Positions 33,278 through 42,441 of a DNA stretch of 64,000 nucleotides are shown in pieces (the first letter of the stretch is position 1; each line of letters opens with the position of its first letter). A program made the position numbers and the translations under genes. The stretch lies in contig NZ_FPBF01000011.1 of the NCBI RefSeq assembly GCF_900116615.1, positions 33,698 to 97,697 on the forward strand. Direction: 5' to 3'. The notes under the pieces are model-generated. The model did not search any database and had not been told where the DNA came from. It saw nothing but the letters and a program-made list of their open reading frames with translations. This DNA comes from Algoriphagus locisalis. Lineage in GTDB: Bacteria > Bacteroidota > Bacteroidia > Cytophagales > Cyclobacteriaceae.

Positions 33278-36200
33278 ATGACTCCATTCAGAATTCTGAT
33301 AGTCTTTGTAGTCGTGTCAATTCTTGGATTGGCAGTGGTGCCTATGCTTTCTGTGGATCTCAATCCAAGGGAGCGATCACCTGTTTTGTCAGTCGGGTAT
33401 AGTATTGCTAATGCATCTCCGGAGATCGTGGAGAAACTTGCGACCTCTCCATTAGAAGGGGCATTTTCCCGATTATCGGAGCTTAAGGAAATCAATTCAA
33501 GTTCAAATTACAATGGTGGATCCATTACGCTGACTTTTGACAAAAAGGCGGATATGGAGATGAAGAAGTTTGAAATTGCTAGCATGATCCGTCAGATTTA
33601 CCCTCAAATGGATCAGCGGGTAGGATATCCGGTGGTGTCACAATCCTCTCAAGCGAGAGCTGAAGAGAAATCGCCGATTTTGATCTATAGTGTCAATGGA
33701 CCGTTTGCTTCTTTTGAAATTAAGAAGATAGCAGAAGATATTCTCAAGCCTGCAATTACTCGATACGAAGAGGTGGAGTTGGTAGAAGTGCTTGGGGCTA
33801 ATAATTTGCAACTTTTTGCTACCTATGACATTCAGAAGATGCAAGCTTTTGGAATCACAAAAAATGAGTTGCAAAATAGTATTAACAGTGCCTTTGGTTT
33901 GACTTTTCCTGGAGCGGTGACTAACAATGAAGGTAAAACCCTCTTTATACAAGTGGACCGATCGCTCAAGGACAAGGATCAATTGGAGAACTTGGTCATC
34001 AGCGAAAAAGATGGGATGGAAGTTCGTCTTCGTGATGTGGCCAGTATGACTTTGGAAGAAGCTGAAGCGACCAGGTATTACAGGATCAACGGAAATAATT
34101 CGGTGACTTTGTCGGTCTATAACCGTGATGGAGTAAACAAAGTGTTGCTAGCGCAAAAACTAAAGCTGGCAATTGAGGATGCTGGTAAATCACTTCCTGC
34201 TGGATTTGAGGTGCGCCTGGAAAATGACGATACAGAATATCTGGAAAAGGAGTTGGATAAAATCTATAAGAGATCTGGACTTTCGATCCTGATTTTGGTA
34301 GTCTTTATTTTCCTGATCAATAGAAACCTAAAGTACCTGAGTATTCTGTTTTTGGGGATTTTGGCAAATCTAAGCTTGTGTGCGATTGTACTTTATTTCC
34401 TAAAAGTGGACATCCACATGTATTCTTTGGCAGGATTGACAATCAGTTTTGGGTTGATCGTGGATAATGCCATCATTATGATTGATCATTTGCATAAGCA
34501 TAAGAACAGGAGAGTATTTCTTGCTCTTTTGGCAGCTTCCTTGACTACCATTGCGGCATTGATGATTGTCTTTTTCTTACCAGAGGAAGACCGCAAAAAC
34601 CTCACTGAGTTCTCAATTGTGGTTTCGGTGATGCTCGGTATTTCACTTTTGATTGCTTTGGTATTTACGCCGGCGTTTTATCAGGTGATGTTCAAGGAGT
34701 CTGTGAAGCAAGGCCGCAAACTGACAATTCCTAAGTTGCGGAAGCGCGTCAAGTATTTGAGAAACTATGAAAAAAGTATAGCATGGACAGCCAAATACAG
34801 AAAGACCTTTATCACCTTTCTTATTTTGCTTTTTGGAACTCCTATATTTTTCCTCCCTGCCAAATGGGATGAGCACGAGTGGTACAACAAGACCGTGGGA
34901 AATACCTTCTACCAGGAAGAGGTTCGTCCTTATGTAGATAAAGCCCTAGGCGGAGCAATGCGAATGTTTGTCCGCGGTGTGTATGAAAAAAGTGGCTATC
35001 GAGAAGCAGCAAAGACAAAACTTTATGTTTACTGTCGATTACCATTTGGAAATACTCTGGAGCAGATGGATTTTATCATGCGGGAGTTTGAATCTTATCT
35101 GGATGGAGTAGATGGTATAGATCAATATGTGACTTCAGTATATAACGGGCAGCAGGGAAGTATAGAGATCACTTTCAAGGAGGCGTATGAAAATGGAGCT
35201 TTGCCCTACCAGTTGAAGGGAAAGCTCTCTGTGAAATCTACCGATTGGTCTGGAGCTCAGTGGAATATCTATGGGGTAGGACAAGGGTTTTACACCGGAG
35301 GAAGCAGTGATCAGATTCCTAGTTACCGTGTGAAAATGAAGGGCTACAATTTTGATGAATTGGAGCGGCAGGCGAATATCCTGGCGGAAAAGCTTTTAGC
35401 ACATAAGCGGATACAGGAAGTAAAGACCAATGAGCGAGCTGGATACGGAGAGCAAAAAACGGAGGAATTTGTACTTCGCCTGGATCAGAATAGAATGGCA
35501 CTTGGGCAGACGAATCAGTACGAAGTACTTAACGCATTGCAAGATATGGCCAAACCACAAAGAGCATCGGCTGCATTGACTCTGGAAGAAAAAAACTACG
35601 GTTTGGTGATCAGAGAACGCCAGTCCGATGACTTTAGTAAGTTTGATATGGAGCAGCGGGCATTAATCGGAGGTGAAAATAAGATTTACAAGGTCTCAGA
35701 TTATGGCACCTTGACCAAGGAAACTACCACCAATTCACTTCATAAGGAAAATAGGCAGTACATACGGATCGTGGCATTTGAGTATATGGGGTCAGCAAAG
35801 TTTGGGCAAGAATACCTAGATGAAGTCTTGGAGGAAATGAAGCAGATCATGCCGATAGGCTATGAGGCTAAGCGGGATTCTTACAGCTGGAATTATGATC
35901 AGCAGAAGCGTCAATATTCCCTGCTGGGCCTACTGATCATTGGGATTTTCATGATTTGCTCGGTATTGTTTGAGAATTTGAAGCAACCGGTCTATATCAT
36001 TGCTATTATTCCTATCAGTTTCATTGGTTTGTTTTTGATCTTTTCACTTTTTGATTTCTATTTTGATCAGGGAGGCTATGCCGCCTTTGTGATGCTGGGA
36101 GGACTGGCTGTGAACGCGGGAATTTTTATTGTCAATGACCTGAATAACAGAAGTCAGGGGCTGTACAATCGAAATGTACTCAAGTCTGTTGCTGGCAAAG

Positions 36201-36469
36201 CGATCCCGATTTTGCTTACCATTATGTCCACCTGTTTTGGTTTGATTCCTTTTATCATGGAAGGCCAAAATGAGATTTTCTGGTTTTCGCTGGCTATAGG
36301 GACGATTGGAGGATTGATCTTTAGTATGATGGGTGTGTTTTGGGTGCTGCCGGTGTTGCTGTGGAAGAGAGGCGCTGTTGAAAGTACATTGTCTCCCGCA
36401 AAGCCGCAGAGGCGCAAGCGAAGGTGGTTTTTCTCGCGGCGACGCGGCGGCGCAGCGGAAGCGGTATAA
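33278..36469 (+). CDS. RND efflux permease subunit 2 with repeat-derived C-terminal tail
   Basis: 1063-residue second RND permease with the same topology. TM4 is GLIVDNAIIMIDHLHKH, and TM10-12 run through VMLGGLAVNAGIFIVNDLNN and IMSTCFGLIPFIMEGQNEIFWFSLAIGTIGGLIFSMMGVFWVLPVLLW-type helices. The last 25 codons plus stop (36392-36469) lie exactly in a dispersed GC-rich repeat. They encode a basic tail with nine Lys/Arg that is unlike the rest of the family. The natural protein end was probably just before residue 1039. No outer-membrane factor gene is present in the window. Confidence 0.92.
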   Translation: MTPFRILIVFVVVSILGLAVVPMLSVDLNPRERSPVLSVGYSIANASPEIVEKLATSPLEGAFSRLSELKEINSSSNYNGGSITLTFDKKADMEMKKFEIASMIRQIYPQMDQRVGYPVVSQSSQARAEEKSPILIYSVNGPFASFEIKKIAEDILKPAITRYEEVELVEVLGANNLQLFATYDIQKMQAFGITKNELQNSINSAFGLTFPGAVTNNEGKTLFIQVDRSLKDKDQLENLVISEKDGMEVRLRDVASMTLEEAEATRYYRINGNNSVTLSVYNRDGVNKVLLAQKLKLAIEDAGKSLPAGFEVRLENDDTEYLEKELDKIYKRSGLSILILVVFIFLINRNLKYLSILFLGILANLSLCAIVLYFLKVDIHMYSLAGLTISFGLIVDNAIIMIDHLHKHKNRRVFLALLAASLTTIAALMIVFFLPEEDRKNLTEFSIVVSVMLGISLLIALVFTPAFYQVMFKESVKQGRKLTIPKLRKRVKYLRNYEKSIAWTAKYRKTFITFLILLFGTPIFFLPAKWDEHEWYNKTVGNTFYQEEVRPYVDKALGGAMRMFVRGVYEKSGYREAAKTKLYVYCRLPFGNTLEQMDFIMREFESYLDGVDGIDQYVTSVYNGQQGSIEITFKEAYENGALPYQLKGKLSVKSTDWSGAQWNIYGVGQGFYTGGSSDQIPSYRVKMKGYNFDELERQANILAEKLLAHKRIQEVKTNERAGYGEQKTEEFVLRLDQNRMALGQTNQYEVLNALQDMAKPQRASAALTLEEKNYGLVIRERQSDDFSKFDMEQRALIGGENKIYKVSDYGTLTKETTTNSLHKENRQYIRIVAFEYMGSAKFGQEYLDEVLEEMKQIMPIGYEAKRDSYSWNYDQQKRQYSLLGLLIIGIFMICSVLFENLKQPVYIIAIIPISFIGLFLIFSLFDFYFDQGGYAAFVMLGGLAVNAGIFIVNDLNNRSQGLYNRNVLKSVAGKAIPILLTIMSTCFGLIPFIMEGQNEIFWFSLAIGTIGGLIFSMMGVFWVLPVLLWKRGAVESTLSPAKPQRRKRRWFFSRRRGGAAEAV

Positions 36470-36588
36470 CCTTTAAACTGTTACCCAGAGCGAAGCCAAA
36501 GGTTTTCCTCGGAGGTTCTGTATGTGAGTTTTTGAATTTCCCAAAAAGGGATTAAGGCAAATTTGCGCCTTGGCGCCGTTGCGGGAGA
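36392..36588. repeat. dispersed repeat with 26-bp terminal inverted repeats, copy 1
   Basis: The left arm at 36392-36417 starts TCTCCCGCAA and ends AGGCGCAA. It pairs with the right arm at 36563-36588 (starts TTGCGCCT, ends TTGCGGGAGA) at 22 of 26 positions. The interior holds a GC-rich module (CTCGCGGCGACGCGGCGGCG, 36433-36452) and a module around 36480-36510 resembling ACCCTGAGCGAAGTCGAAGG. It looks like a MITE-like or REP-like element and covers the 3' end of the RND permease gene. Confidence 0.75.
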
Positions 36589-36615
36589 TAATTTTGATAA
36601 TCTAAATTCTATCCT

Positions 36616-37719
36616 ATGAAAAAATTATTGGCAATTGTATTTTTAGCTCTTTTGGGCTGTGGAGAAAAGAAAGTAGAATCCGCTAAAGAGATAGATTTTG
36701 GGTCTGTTGAAGTGGTTTCAGCTGATTTGCTGATCGAGAAAGCTATCCCGCTAGCATCTGACTCCACAGCGTTGCTCAGTGAGTATCTGATGGTTCGGTA
36801 TGATGAAAAAGACTTTTTCGTAGTTAATTATGATCGCCCAGAGGCGATTTATCGCTATTCTGCCAGCGGCAATTATTTAGGGATTATAGCTCAGGTAGGA
36901 GAGGCTCCGGGACAGCTTATTGGGATAAATAATTTCCAGTTGCTTGGTAATAAATTGAAGGTGAAATCTGGGATGGGGAATTCTCTTGAGTTGCATACCT
37001 TTTCTAAGGATGGGCAGCTGATGAAAACCACTCCATATCCCATAAATGCTTTTGCATTTTACCCGGTGAGTGAAGATGAACTTTGGTTTTATAGCAGTTA
37101 CAATATGGTTGCAGGAGACCATCGCTTATTTAAAGCTAATGGTAAGGGGGAAGTTCTAAAAAAGCTGCTTCCAAATGATTTTAATGAGAAAATGCTACCC
37201 ATAGATGAGCAATCTTTTTTTGAGGGTGACGGTGCTGTGCTTTTCAGAGAACCTTTCAAAACAAGTGTGTACAAGATAAGCGAACAAGATTCCCTACAGG
37301 AACTGTATCGCTTTGATTTTGGTACCACCACAGTTCCGGAAAGCTACTGGGAAATGGATGCTTTTGCAGGATTTGAGATGATCAACGAACAGGGGTTTTC
37401 TGATATTAATTATGTGGAGGAAACAGACAAATACTTTATTGCACTAGTCGCAACTCAAAAAGGACGGGACCGAAAAAAGGAACTTTATATTTGGAATAAG
37501 GAGTCTGGTGAGGATTTTAAAATAGAACTCGATGAAGAGTTGGGCTATTTTAATTCACTTATCGGCATAGAAGGTGATCAACTGGTTTTTATCGCTTATG
37601 CGCCATATTTGGTAAGAAATAGCGAAACCCTAAATCTAAGTCCTGAAGCAAAAGCTTCTCTGACTTCTGTCACCGAGGAATCCAATCCAGTTATTCTTTA
37701 TGCCAAAATTCCGAAATAG
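36616..37719 (+). CDS. 6-bladed beta-propeller lipoprotein
   Basis: 367 residues. The lipoprotein signal MKKLLAIVFLALLGC has Cys15. The body is six propeller-type repeats with features common to Bacteroidota 6-bladed proteins, such as EAIYRYSASGNYLGIIAQVGEAPGQL near residue 78 and KTSVYKISEQDSLQELYRFDFG near 215. No catalytic residue is recognised. A possible -7 element TAATTTTG (36589-36596) begins right at the end of repeat copy 1, so the repeat may provide part of its promoter. The gene lies between two copies of the same repeat. Function unknown; homologues usually occur in several copies per genome. Confidence 0.75.
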   Translation: MKKLLAIVFLALLGCGEKKVESAKEIDFGSVEVVSADLLIEKAIPLASDSTALLSEYLMVRYDEKDFFVVNYDRPEAIYRYSASGNYLGIIAQVGEAPGQLIGINNFQLLGNKLKVKSGMGNSLELHTFSKDGQLMKTTPYPINAFAFYPVSEDELWFYSSYNMVAGDHRLFKANGKGEVLKKLLPNDFNEKMLPIDEQSFFEGDGAVLFREPFKTSVYKISEQDSLQELYRFDFGTTTVPESYWEMDAFAGFEMINEQGFSDINYVEETDKYFIALVATQKGRDRKKELYIWNKESGEDFKIELDEELGYFNSLIGIEGDQLVFIAYAPYLVRNSETLNLSPEAKASLTSVTEESNPVILYAKIPK

Positions 37720-37741
37720 TGGTTTCTAGCGGAGTGGAAGG

Positions 37742-37851
37742 AGCTCTCGCAAAGGAGCTACGGCGTAAATGGTTTTCCTCGCGGCGACGCGACGGCGCAA
37801 CGTTAGGTAACCTTGTAGTTGTCACCCTGAGCGAAGTCGAAGGGTTTTCCA
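37742..37851. repeat. dispersed repeat, diverged and shortened copy 2
   Basis: Same module order as copy 1. A CTCTCGCAAAGGAGC start (37744-37758) is followed by the GC-rich block CTCGCGGCGACGCGACGGCG (37778-37797), then GTAACCTTG and the block TCACCCTGAGCGAAGTCGAA (37822-37841). The right terminal arm seen in copy 1 is missing. It lies between convergent genes. Confidence 0.65.
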
Positions 37852-37866
37852 ACTATGCAAAAGTGT

Positions 37867-39018
37867 TTACCCGGAAATTGCCTCAATGAATCTAGCTAAC
37901 CCTACAACCTGTATGTTTTTTGCCATCGGGTAATTTTCTTCTCTAGGGATAACGACATGTAGTAGTTCGATCCCCAAATCTTCCATTGCTAGATAGGTGC
38001 CTTTGGTGAGTTTAGGGCTGAGACTGAATTTGATCTCTGCTGCTGCAAGCCACGTATTGTTGCGTCGAATCAAGAGGTCAATTTCGGCGCCATCGTGAGT
38101 TCTATAGTAGTACATTTCGTCATCGGATTTCAACACCGCGGCAGCTTGGTTGATGACAAAAGCTTCCCAGGAACTACCCAACACGATATTCCCAAAGATG
38201 CTTTCCATATTCTTGATACCTAGCAAATAATGCAGCATTCCCGTATCTCTGAAGTAAAGTTTTGGTGATTTGATCAATCTTTTCTTTGAGTTGCCTGACC
38301 ATGCTGGTAACTCCCTCAAAAGGAAAGCATCTAAAAGAAATCCTAGGTATGTTTTGATGGTAGGTACAGATAAACCCAAGGATTTGGCGAAAATAGAATA
38401 GCTGAGCACTCCTCCATGCGCAGAGGCGATCATCATTAAGAATTGTCTTGTCACTCTAGGATCAGCAGGTAGTCCATACTGAGGTAAGTCTCGCTGAATG
38501 TAACTTGTGGTGAAGCTGCGGTACCAATCTTGGACGAAGTCCGAATCCTGTGACAGGGCAGGCTCAGGAAAGCCTCCGTAAATCCAGAGATCTTGGCTGC
38601 TTATTTTTTTAGTGGTTTCCAAAATAGAAAGCGGAGTCATTTCTAGGTAGTTGATCCGTCCGGCCAAACTTTCAGAACTTTGACGAAGCAAAGAAGGAGA
38701 TGCAGATCCAAGGATTATAAATCGGCCAGGCTTTCGATTTTCGTCAATTACAGCTCTCAGTAAAGGGAAAATTGTTGGCTGATGTTGGATTTCATCTAGG
38801 ATAATAGTTTTGTCTTGATTTTGGAAAAAGAATAACTCTGGGTCATTCAGTTTGTTGATGTCTGAGTTTTTCTCTAAATCGAGATAAATAGCGTCTGTAT
38901 CTAGCAATAGCTGTTTTGCCAAGGTAGTTTTACCTACTTGTCTAGTGCCTACTATTCCTGTGACAGGGAATCTAGCCATAGATTTTAAGAAGAGATTTTC
39001 TATTAAGCGCTTTATCAT
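37867..39018 (-). CDS. AAA-type ATPase with DUF4143 domain (second, distinct)
   Basis: 383 residues. Walker A GTRQVGKTT is at residues 24-32, Walker B TIILDEIQ near 77, and sensor GSASPSLLRQSSESLAGR near 108. DUF4143 has SYSIFAKSLGLSVPTIKTYLGFL near 205 and the end segment RTHDGAEIDLLIRR followed by AAEIKFS, which resembles a PD-(D/E)xK core. It differs clearly from the 22868-24064 protein, so it belongs to another subfamily. A 10-bp inverted repeat with a 25-base spacer covers its start codon. It is convergent with the propeller lipoprotein across repeat copy 2. Function unknown. Confidence 0.85.
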   Translation of the reverse strand: MIKRLIENLFLKSMARFPVTGIVGTRQVGKTTLAKQLLLDTDAIYLDLEKNSDINKLNDPELFFFQNQDKTIILDEIQHQPTIFPLLRAVIDENRKPGRFIILGSASPSLLRQSSESLAGRINYLEMTPLSILETTKKISSQDLWIYGGFPEPALSQDSDFVQDWYRSFTTSYIQRDLPQYGLPADPRVTRQFLMMIASAHGGVLSYSIFAKSLGLSVPTIKTYLGFLLDAFLLRELPAWSGNSKKRLIKSPKLYFRDTGMLHYLLGIKNMESIFGNIVLGSSWEAFVINQAAAVLKSDDEMYYYRTHDGAEIDLLIRRNNTWLAAAEIKFSLSPKLTKGTYLAMEDLGIELLHVVIPREENYPMAKNIQVVGLARFIEAISG

Positions 39019-39059
39019 CCCCGTAAATTTAAAAATTAATTTTAAAAAAACGGGGATGA
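39015..39059. repeat. inverted repeat overlapping the start of the second DUF4143 gene
   Basis: TCATCCCCGT (39015-39024) and ACGGGGATGA (39050-39059) are perfect 10-bp arms around a 25-base spacer made only of A and T. The inner arm includes the start codon of the minus-strand ATPase gene. It is a candidate autoregulatory operator or leader structure. Confidence 0.7.
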
Positions 39060-39132
39060 ATTAATTTTGTTTAATGTATTGTCCTATAATCCCCATCTTA
39101 CACGACTAACCTGTAAACCGAAACTCATTGCT

Positions 39133-40323
39133 ATGCATAAATCCCATTTTCTTATCCTTACTGCACTTTTTGCTGCTACAATTTTTTCATGTTCGCAATC
39201 ACCTGAAGAAACCAATGAAGCTTCTTCCAATCCTATTCAGGAGCTACAGTTTGAAGTAGTGGATTCTATTATGGTGGATTTGCTGGAGCAGGTGGCCATC
39301 TTGGATTATTTGCCTTCAAAGGATCAGTACCTGATGAAAAATAGTAGAGAAGGAAGGGTGTTTCTGGTCAGTGGCAAGGGAGAAATCCTAGAAACGCATG
39401 AATTGGGCGGGGAAGGACCAAATCAGATTATGGGATTTATGGAGGGGAGATTTTACGGAGAATCAGGATATGTTTTCAAAGAAATTTCCATGGAGATGCC
39501 TTATCATATTTACGACGCTGATTTCAATAAAATCAAAACAACAAAAGGTACTGTGAAGGATATGATGTCTCTTTCTATCAATTCCAATAAGCAGAGTTTT
39601 GCAGTGTATGATGATAATGGGGAATATAAGTTGGTCGGAGAGGAACCAAATTCATTTTCGGCAGCAGATATAAATTTGGAAACAATAGGCGCTGATTTTT
39701 ATAATCGGGTGAATACGGGATTTATCCTTGATGTGGAGCAGGACTCTGTTTACTACCTGAATGTCTATCCTGAGGACTGGAAATTTAAAAAAGAGCAAAA
39801 ATGGGTTGGATCTAGTAATGCTACTCTATCGTTTGACCCCGCAACCAACACACTTTCTTCCTTGCCAAAAATGGGAGGTCAATTTGGGATTTATAAGCTG
39901 GAAGGCAATACAGCCGTCTATCAAAAATCTGTTAACGTGAGTCACCCTGATCGGGACAACTACGAGGCAACACTTGGTTTGAATGGATTAGTATATCCTG
40001 GCTTTAGTGATATCAAGACTTTTGGGCCTTATCAGATCCTGACATTTTTTACTGCAATGCCAGAGGATATTTTTAATGGCTTTAGGGCAAAATCTGAAGA
40101 GTATTTTAGAGATCCAGAATTCAATGAGGCAGTAGCTAAGTACGTGAAGCGCCGATATATCATTGTGAAGGGAGATCAACAAATCGGAATTGTCAATGAA
40201 TTTCCGGTAGAAGGTGTGGTAAACCTTGGCCTGGCAGACGGAACCCTTATCATCAAAGCTGCAGATGGAGAAGTGGAGCGGGATTATAACTTGTTTTATA
40301 AGGTGCGGTTGGTGGAGGAGTGA
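39133..40323 (+). CDS. propeller-type lipoprotein (DUF4221-like)
   Basis: 396 residues with lipoprotein signal MHKSHFLILTALFAATIFSC (Cys20). A blade-like beta pattern follows, including YLMKNSREGRVFLVSGKGEI and ETHELGGEGPNQIMGFMEG, as in 6-bladed propeller or DUF4221 proteins. ATG 39133 is chosen because the lipoprotein signal starts there; an ATG-less extension to 39067 is not plausible. It is divergent from the second DUF4143 gene and convergent, with a 23-base gap, with the next gene. Function unknown; it belongs to the same broad class as the 36616-37719 product. Confidence 0.65.
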   Translation: MHKSHFLILTALFAATIFSCSQSPEETNEASSNPIQELQFEVVDSIMVDLLEQVAILDYLPSKDQYLMKNSREGRVFLVSGKGEILETHELGGEGPNQIMGFMEGRFYGESGYVFKEISMEMPYHIYDADFNKIKTTKGTVKDMMSLSINSNKQSFAVYDDNGEYKLVGEEPNSFSAADINLETIGADFYNRVNTGFILDVEQDSVYYLNVYPEDWKFKKEQKWVGSSNATLSFDPATNTLSSLPKMGGQFGIYKLEGNTAVYQKSVNVSHPDRDNYEATLGLNGLVYPGFSDIKTFGPYQILTFFTAMPEDIFNGFRAKSEEYFRDPEFNEAVAKYVKRRYIIVKGDQQIGIVNEFPVEGVVNLGLADGTLIIKAADGEVERDYNLFYKVRLVEE

Positions 40324-40346
40324 ATGTGATTTTGAATCCTGTTTTT

Positions 40347-41042
40347 TCACCAAAACGCATCATACACCACAATCCCGACCGAAGCCGTAATCAGCTGAAG
40401 TGGACTTTGGCGGGGATTGTATTCAAATTCTCCATTGCCATTATCGGGTAAGTAGTTCGTATCTCCTTTGGTAAGGAAGCGCATGGTTCCTCCATCTTGG
40501 TAGTTGATTCTTAGCTCCAGTTTTCCTCCATCGATTCCCGGAAGGGGAAACTGTATTCCTCCGCCGACCTTGTAGGCAAATGCCCAATCCTGCATGTCCT
40601 TTCCTGCCTCTACGACATCTTCAAAAATAGATGGACGTATTTTAAATCTAGAGTAGAGGTAGTTTGCTCCAGCTTGTATTTCCACAAACGGGGTGAGCTT
40701 GCTACTCATCGAGGGAAGGTATCTGAATACAGCCATGCCAGAGGTGTAATTGTTATTTCTTCTGATCCTAAACTCATCAGTATAGCCAGGATACAGATCA
40801 TTTCTCACCTCCATTTTCGTCCCATAGATTCCATAACTCACTTCCAAACCTACCTGAATCGGTTTATTGTAGAATTCATAAAGCAGGATGCCACTGAGGG
40901 TTGGGAAAAAGGTTTTGTCCACTTCTTGCTTCAAGTTCGAAACTGGTAAGCCTCCATTGAGATGTCCTCCGGCTATGAAAAATTGAGCTGTTAGACTGTT
41001 GGAACTGATTAGAAAAAGAAGAAGAAGTGTGAATTTTCGCAT
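40347..41042 (-). CDS. outer-membrane beta-barrel protein
   Basis: 231 residues with signal peptide MRKFTLLLLFLISSNSLTAQ. Alternating amphipathic strands follow, for example QVGLEVSYGIYGTKMEV, GMAVFRYLPS, FAYKVGGGIQFPL and KLELRINYQDGG, ending in LQLITASVGIVVYDAFW with a terminal aromatic residue as in barrels recognised by BamA. The likely barrel has 8-10 strands. An ATG two codons upstream (41048) is an equal alternative. Ligand or role unknown. Confidence 0.7.
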   Translation of the reverse strand: MRKFTLLLLFLISSNSLTAQFFIAGGHLNGGLPVSNLKQEVDKTFFPTLSGILLYEFYNKPIQVGLEVSYGIYGTKMEVRNDLYPGYTDEFRIRRNNNYTSGMAVFRYLPSMSSKLTPFVEIQAGANYLYSRFKIRPSIFEDVVEAGKDMQDWAFAYKVGGGIQFPLPGIDGGKLELRINYQDGGTMRFLTKGDTNYLPDNGNGEFEYNPRQSPLQLITASVGIVVYDAFW

Positions 41043-41188
41043 AATCATACAGTTAGTTATGCATACGGAATTGGTGGGTGTGATTGTTTATAGAATTCAA
41101 AAAAATATACACTCGACCATCTATGTATTGTATTCTGTGGGTTTGATTGACTTTAGTATCTTAAACTCTTCAAACCTAAATCTAACCC

Positions 41189-42349
41189 ATGAATACCTCC
41201 GATTCCCGCAGGGATTTTCTCAAGAAATCCGCTTTGATTGGCTCAGGGCTTAGCCTAGCCGGAAGCACTTCATTTGCTGCCTTCGCTGAAGTAGCCAAAT
41301 CCAAAAACAAACTACCTGCCTGGAAAGGCTTTAACCTACTTGATTTTTTCTCAGATCATCCAGATCGGGGCAGGCCCACTAAGCCAGAATATGTGAAATG
41401 GATCGCTGACTGGGGTTTTGACTTCGCCCGCATTCCTATTTCTTACCCAAGCTACCTAGACATAGATCGTTCTCGACCGATTCGCCCAGATGAGGTGTTA
41501 AATTTTGATGAAAGTCGCCTTGAGAAAGTAGATGAACTCGTTGAGCGTTGTATTTCCCAAGGTTTGCATGTGAGTTTGAACCTCCATCGTGCTCCGGGCT
41601 TTTGTATCAATGCGGGCTTTGTAGAACCTTACAATCTCTGGAAAGACCAAGAAGCGCAGGATGCATTCTGTGCGCATTGGGAGATGTGGGCAAATCGATA
41701 CAAAGGAATTTCAAAGAAGAAATTGAGCTTTGATCTGGTTAATGAGCCTTTCCAACGGGAAGATCCCAATGACCAACATAGTCCTGGCGGACCGGTAGAT
41801 ATGCTGGATTACCGACGGGTGGCTGAGGCTGCACTGGAAACCATTAGATCTGTGAAAAAATCAAGAATAGTCATTGCCGATGGAAATGGGGGTGGAGGTA
41901 CGGCAATGCCTGAGTTGGCGGATATGGAGCTAGCGCAAAGCTGCCGTGGGTATCATCCTTTTCCGATATCACACTATAAAGCGGGTTGGGTGTATAAAGA
42001 CCCAGAAAGTGTTCCTCCAGTTGATTGGCCATTGTCTCAGGGAGAAAGGATGCTGGATATTGAGGAGATCAGAAGGTATTATGCGCCATGGAAAGCGCTA
42101 GTGGATCAGGGAGTAGGAGTGCACTGCGGTGAATGTGGCTGCTACAATGAAACCCCACATGAGGTTTTCTTGAGCTGGTTTGGTGATGTGTTGACAGTCT
42201 TGAAGGAAAATGGAATTGGATTCGGAATCTGGGAGTTTTCTGGGGCTTTCGGAGTGTTGAATTCTGGTAGAAAAGACGTGGAATACGAAAATTGGTATGG
42301 AGAAAAGTTGGATCGGAAGTTTCTGGAATTGCTTAGAGCTCAGATCTGA
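41189..42349 (+). CDS. Tat-exported glycoside hydrolase family 5-like protein
   Basis: 386 residues. A twin-arginine signal (SRRDFLKKSA with Arg7-Arg8, then ALIGSGLSLAG) directs export of the folded enzyme. The TIM barrel shows GH5 features: WKGFNLLDFF at the start, FDFARIPISYPSYLD, HVSLNLHRAPGFCIN, acid/base Glu186 in DLVNEPF, and candidate nucleophile Glu315 in VHCGECGCYN. Substrate is probably a beta-glucan or related polysaccharide, which is inference. It stands alone with a shared terminator at the 3' end. Confidence 0.88.
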   Translation: MNTSDSRRDFLKKSALIGSGLSLAGSTSFAAFAEVAKSKNKLPAWKGFNLLDFFSDHPDRGRPTKPEYVKWIADWGFDFARIPISYPSYLDIDRSRPIRPDEVLNFDESRLEKVDELVERCISQGLHVSLNLHRAPGFCINAGFVEPYNLWKDQEAQDAFCAHWEMWANRYKGISKKKLSFDLVNEPFQREDPNDQHSPGGPVDMLDYRRVAEAALETIRSVKKSRIVIADGNGGGGTAMPELADMELAQSCRGYHPFPISHYKAGWVYKDPESVPPVDWPLSQGERMLDIEEIRRYYAPWKALVDQGVGVHCGECGCYNETPHEVFLSWFGDVLTVLKENGIGFGIWEFSGAFGVLNSGRKDVEYENWYGEKLDRKFLELLRAQI

Positions 42350-42404
42350 GTTTTGGCCTTGGTAATTGTCTCAATCACTGAAATGACATAACACGGCATA
42401 AGAA

Positions 42405-42438
42405 AAAAGGTCAGGAATTTTAAAACCCCTGACCTTTT
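42405..42438. terminator. bidirectional intrinsic terminator
   Basis: Perfect 11-bp arms AAAAGGTCAGG (42405-42415) and CCTGACCTTTT (42428-42438) with a 12-base loop, between the convergent GH5-like and DUF5723 genes. A and T runs on the two sides allow function in both directions. Confidence 0.88.
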
Positions 42439-42441
42439 GTA

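Noticed and set aside
39988..40353. 121-codon minus-strand ORF overlapping the end of the propeller lipoprotein gene
   Set aside because: Antisense to a lipoprotein with a clear signal sequence, and overlaps the barrel gene stop; no family features.
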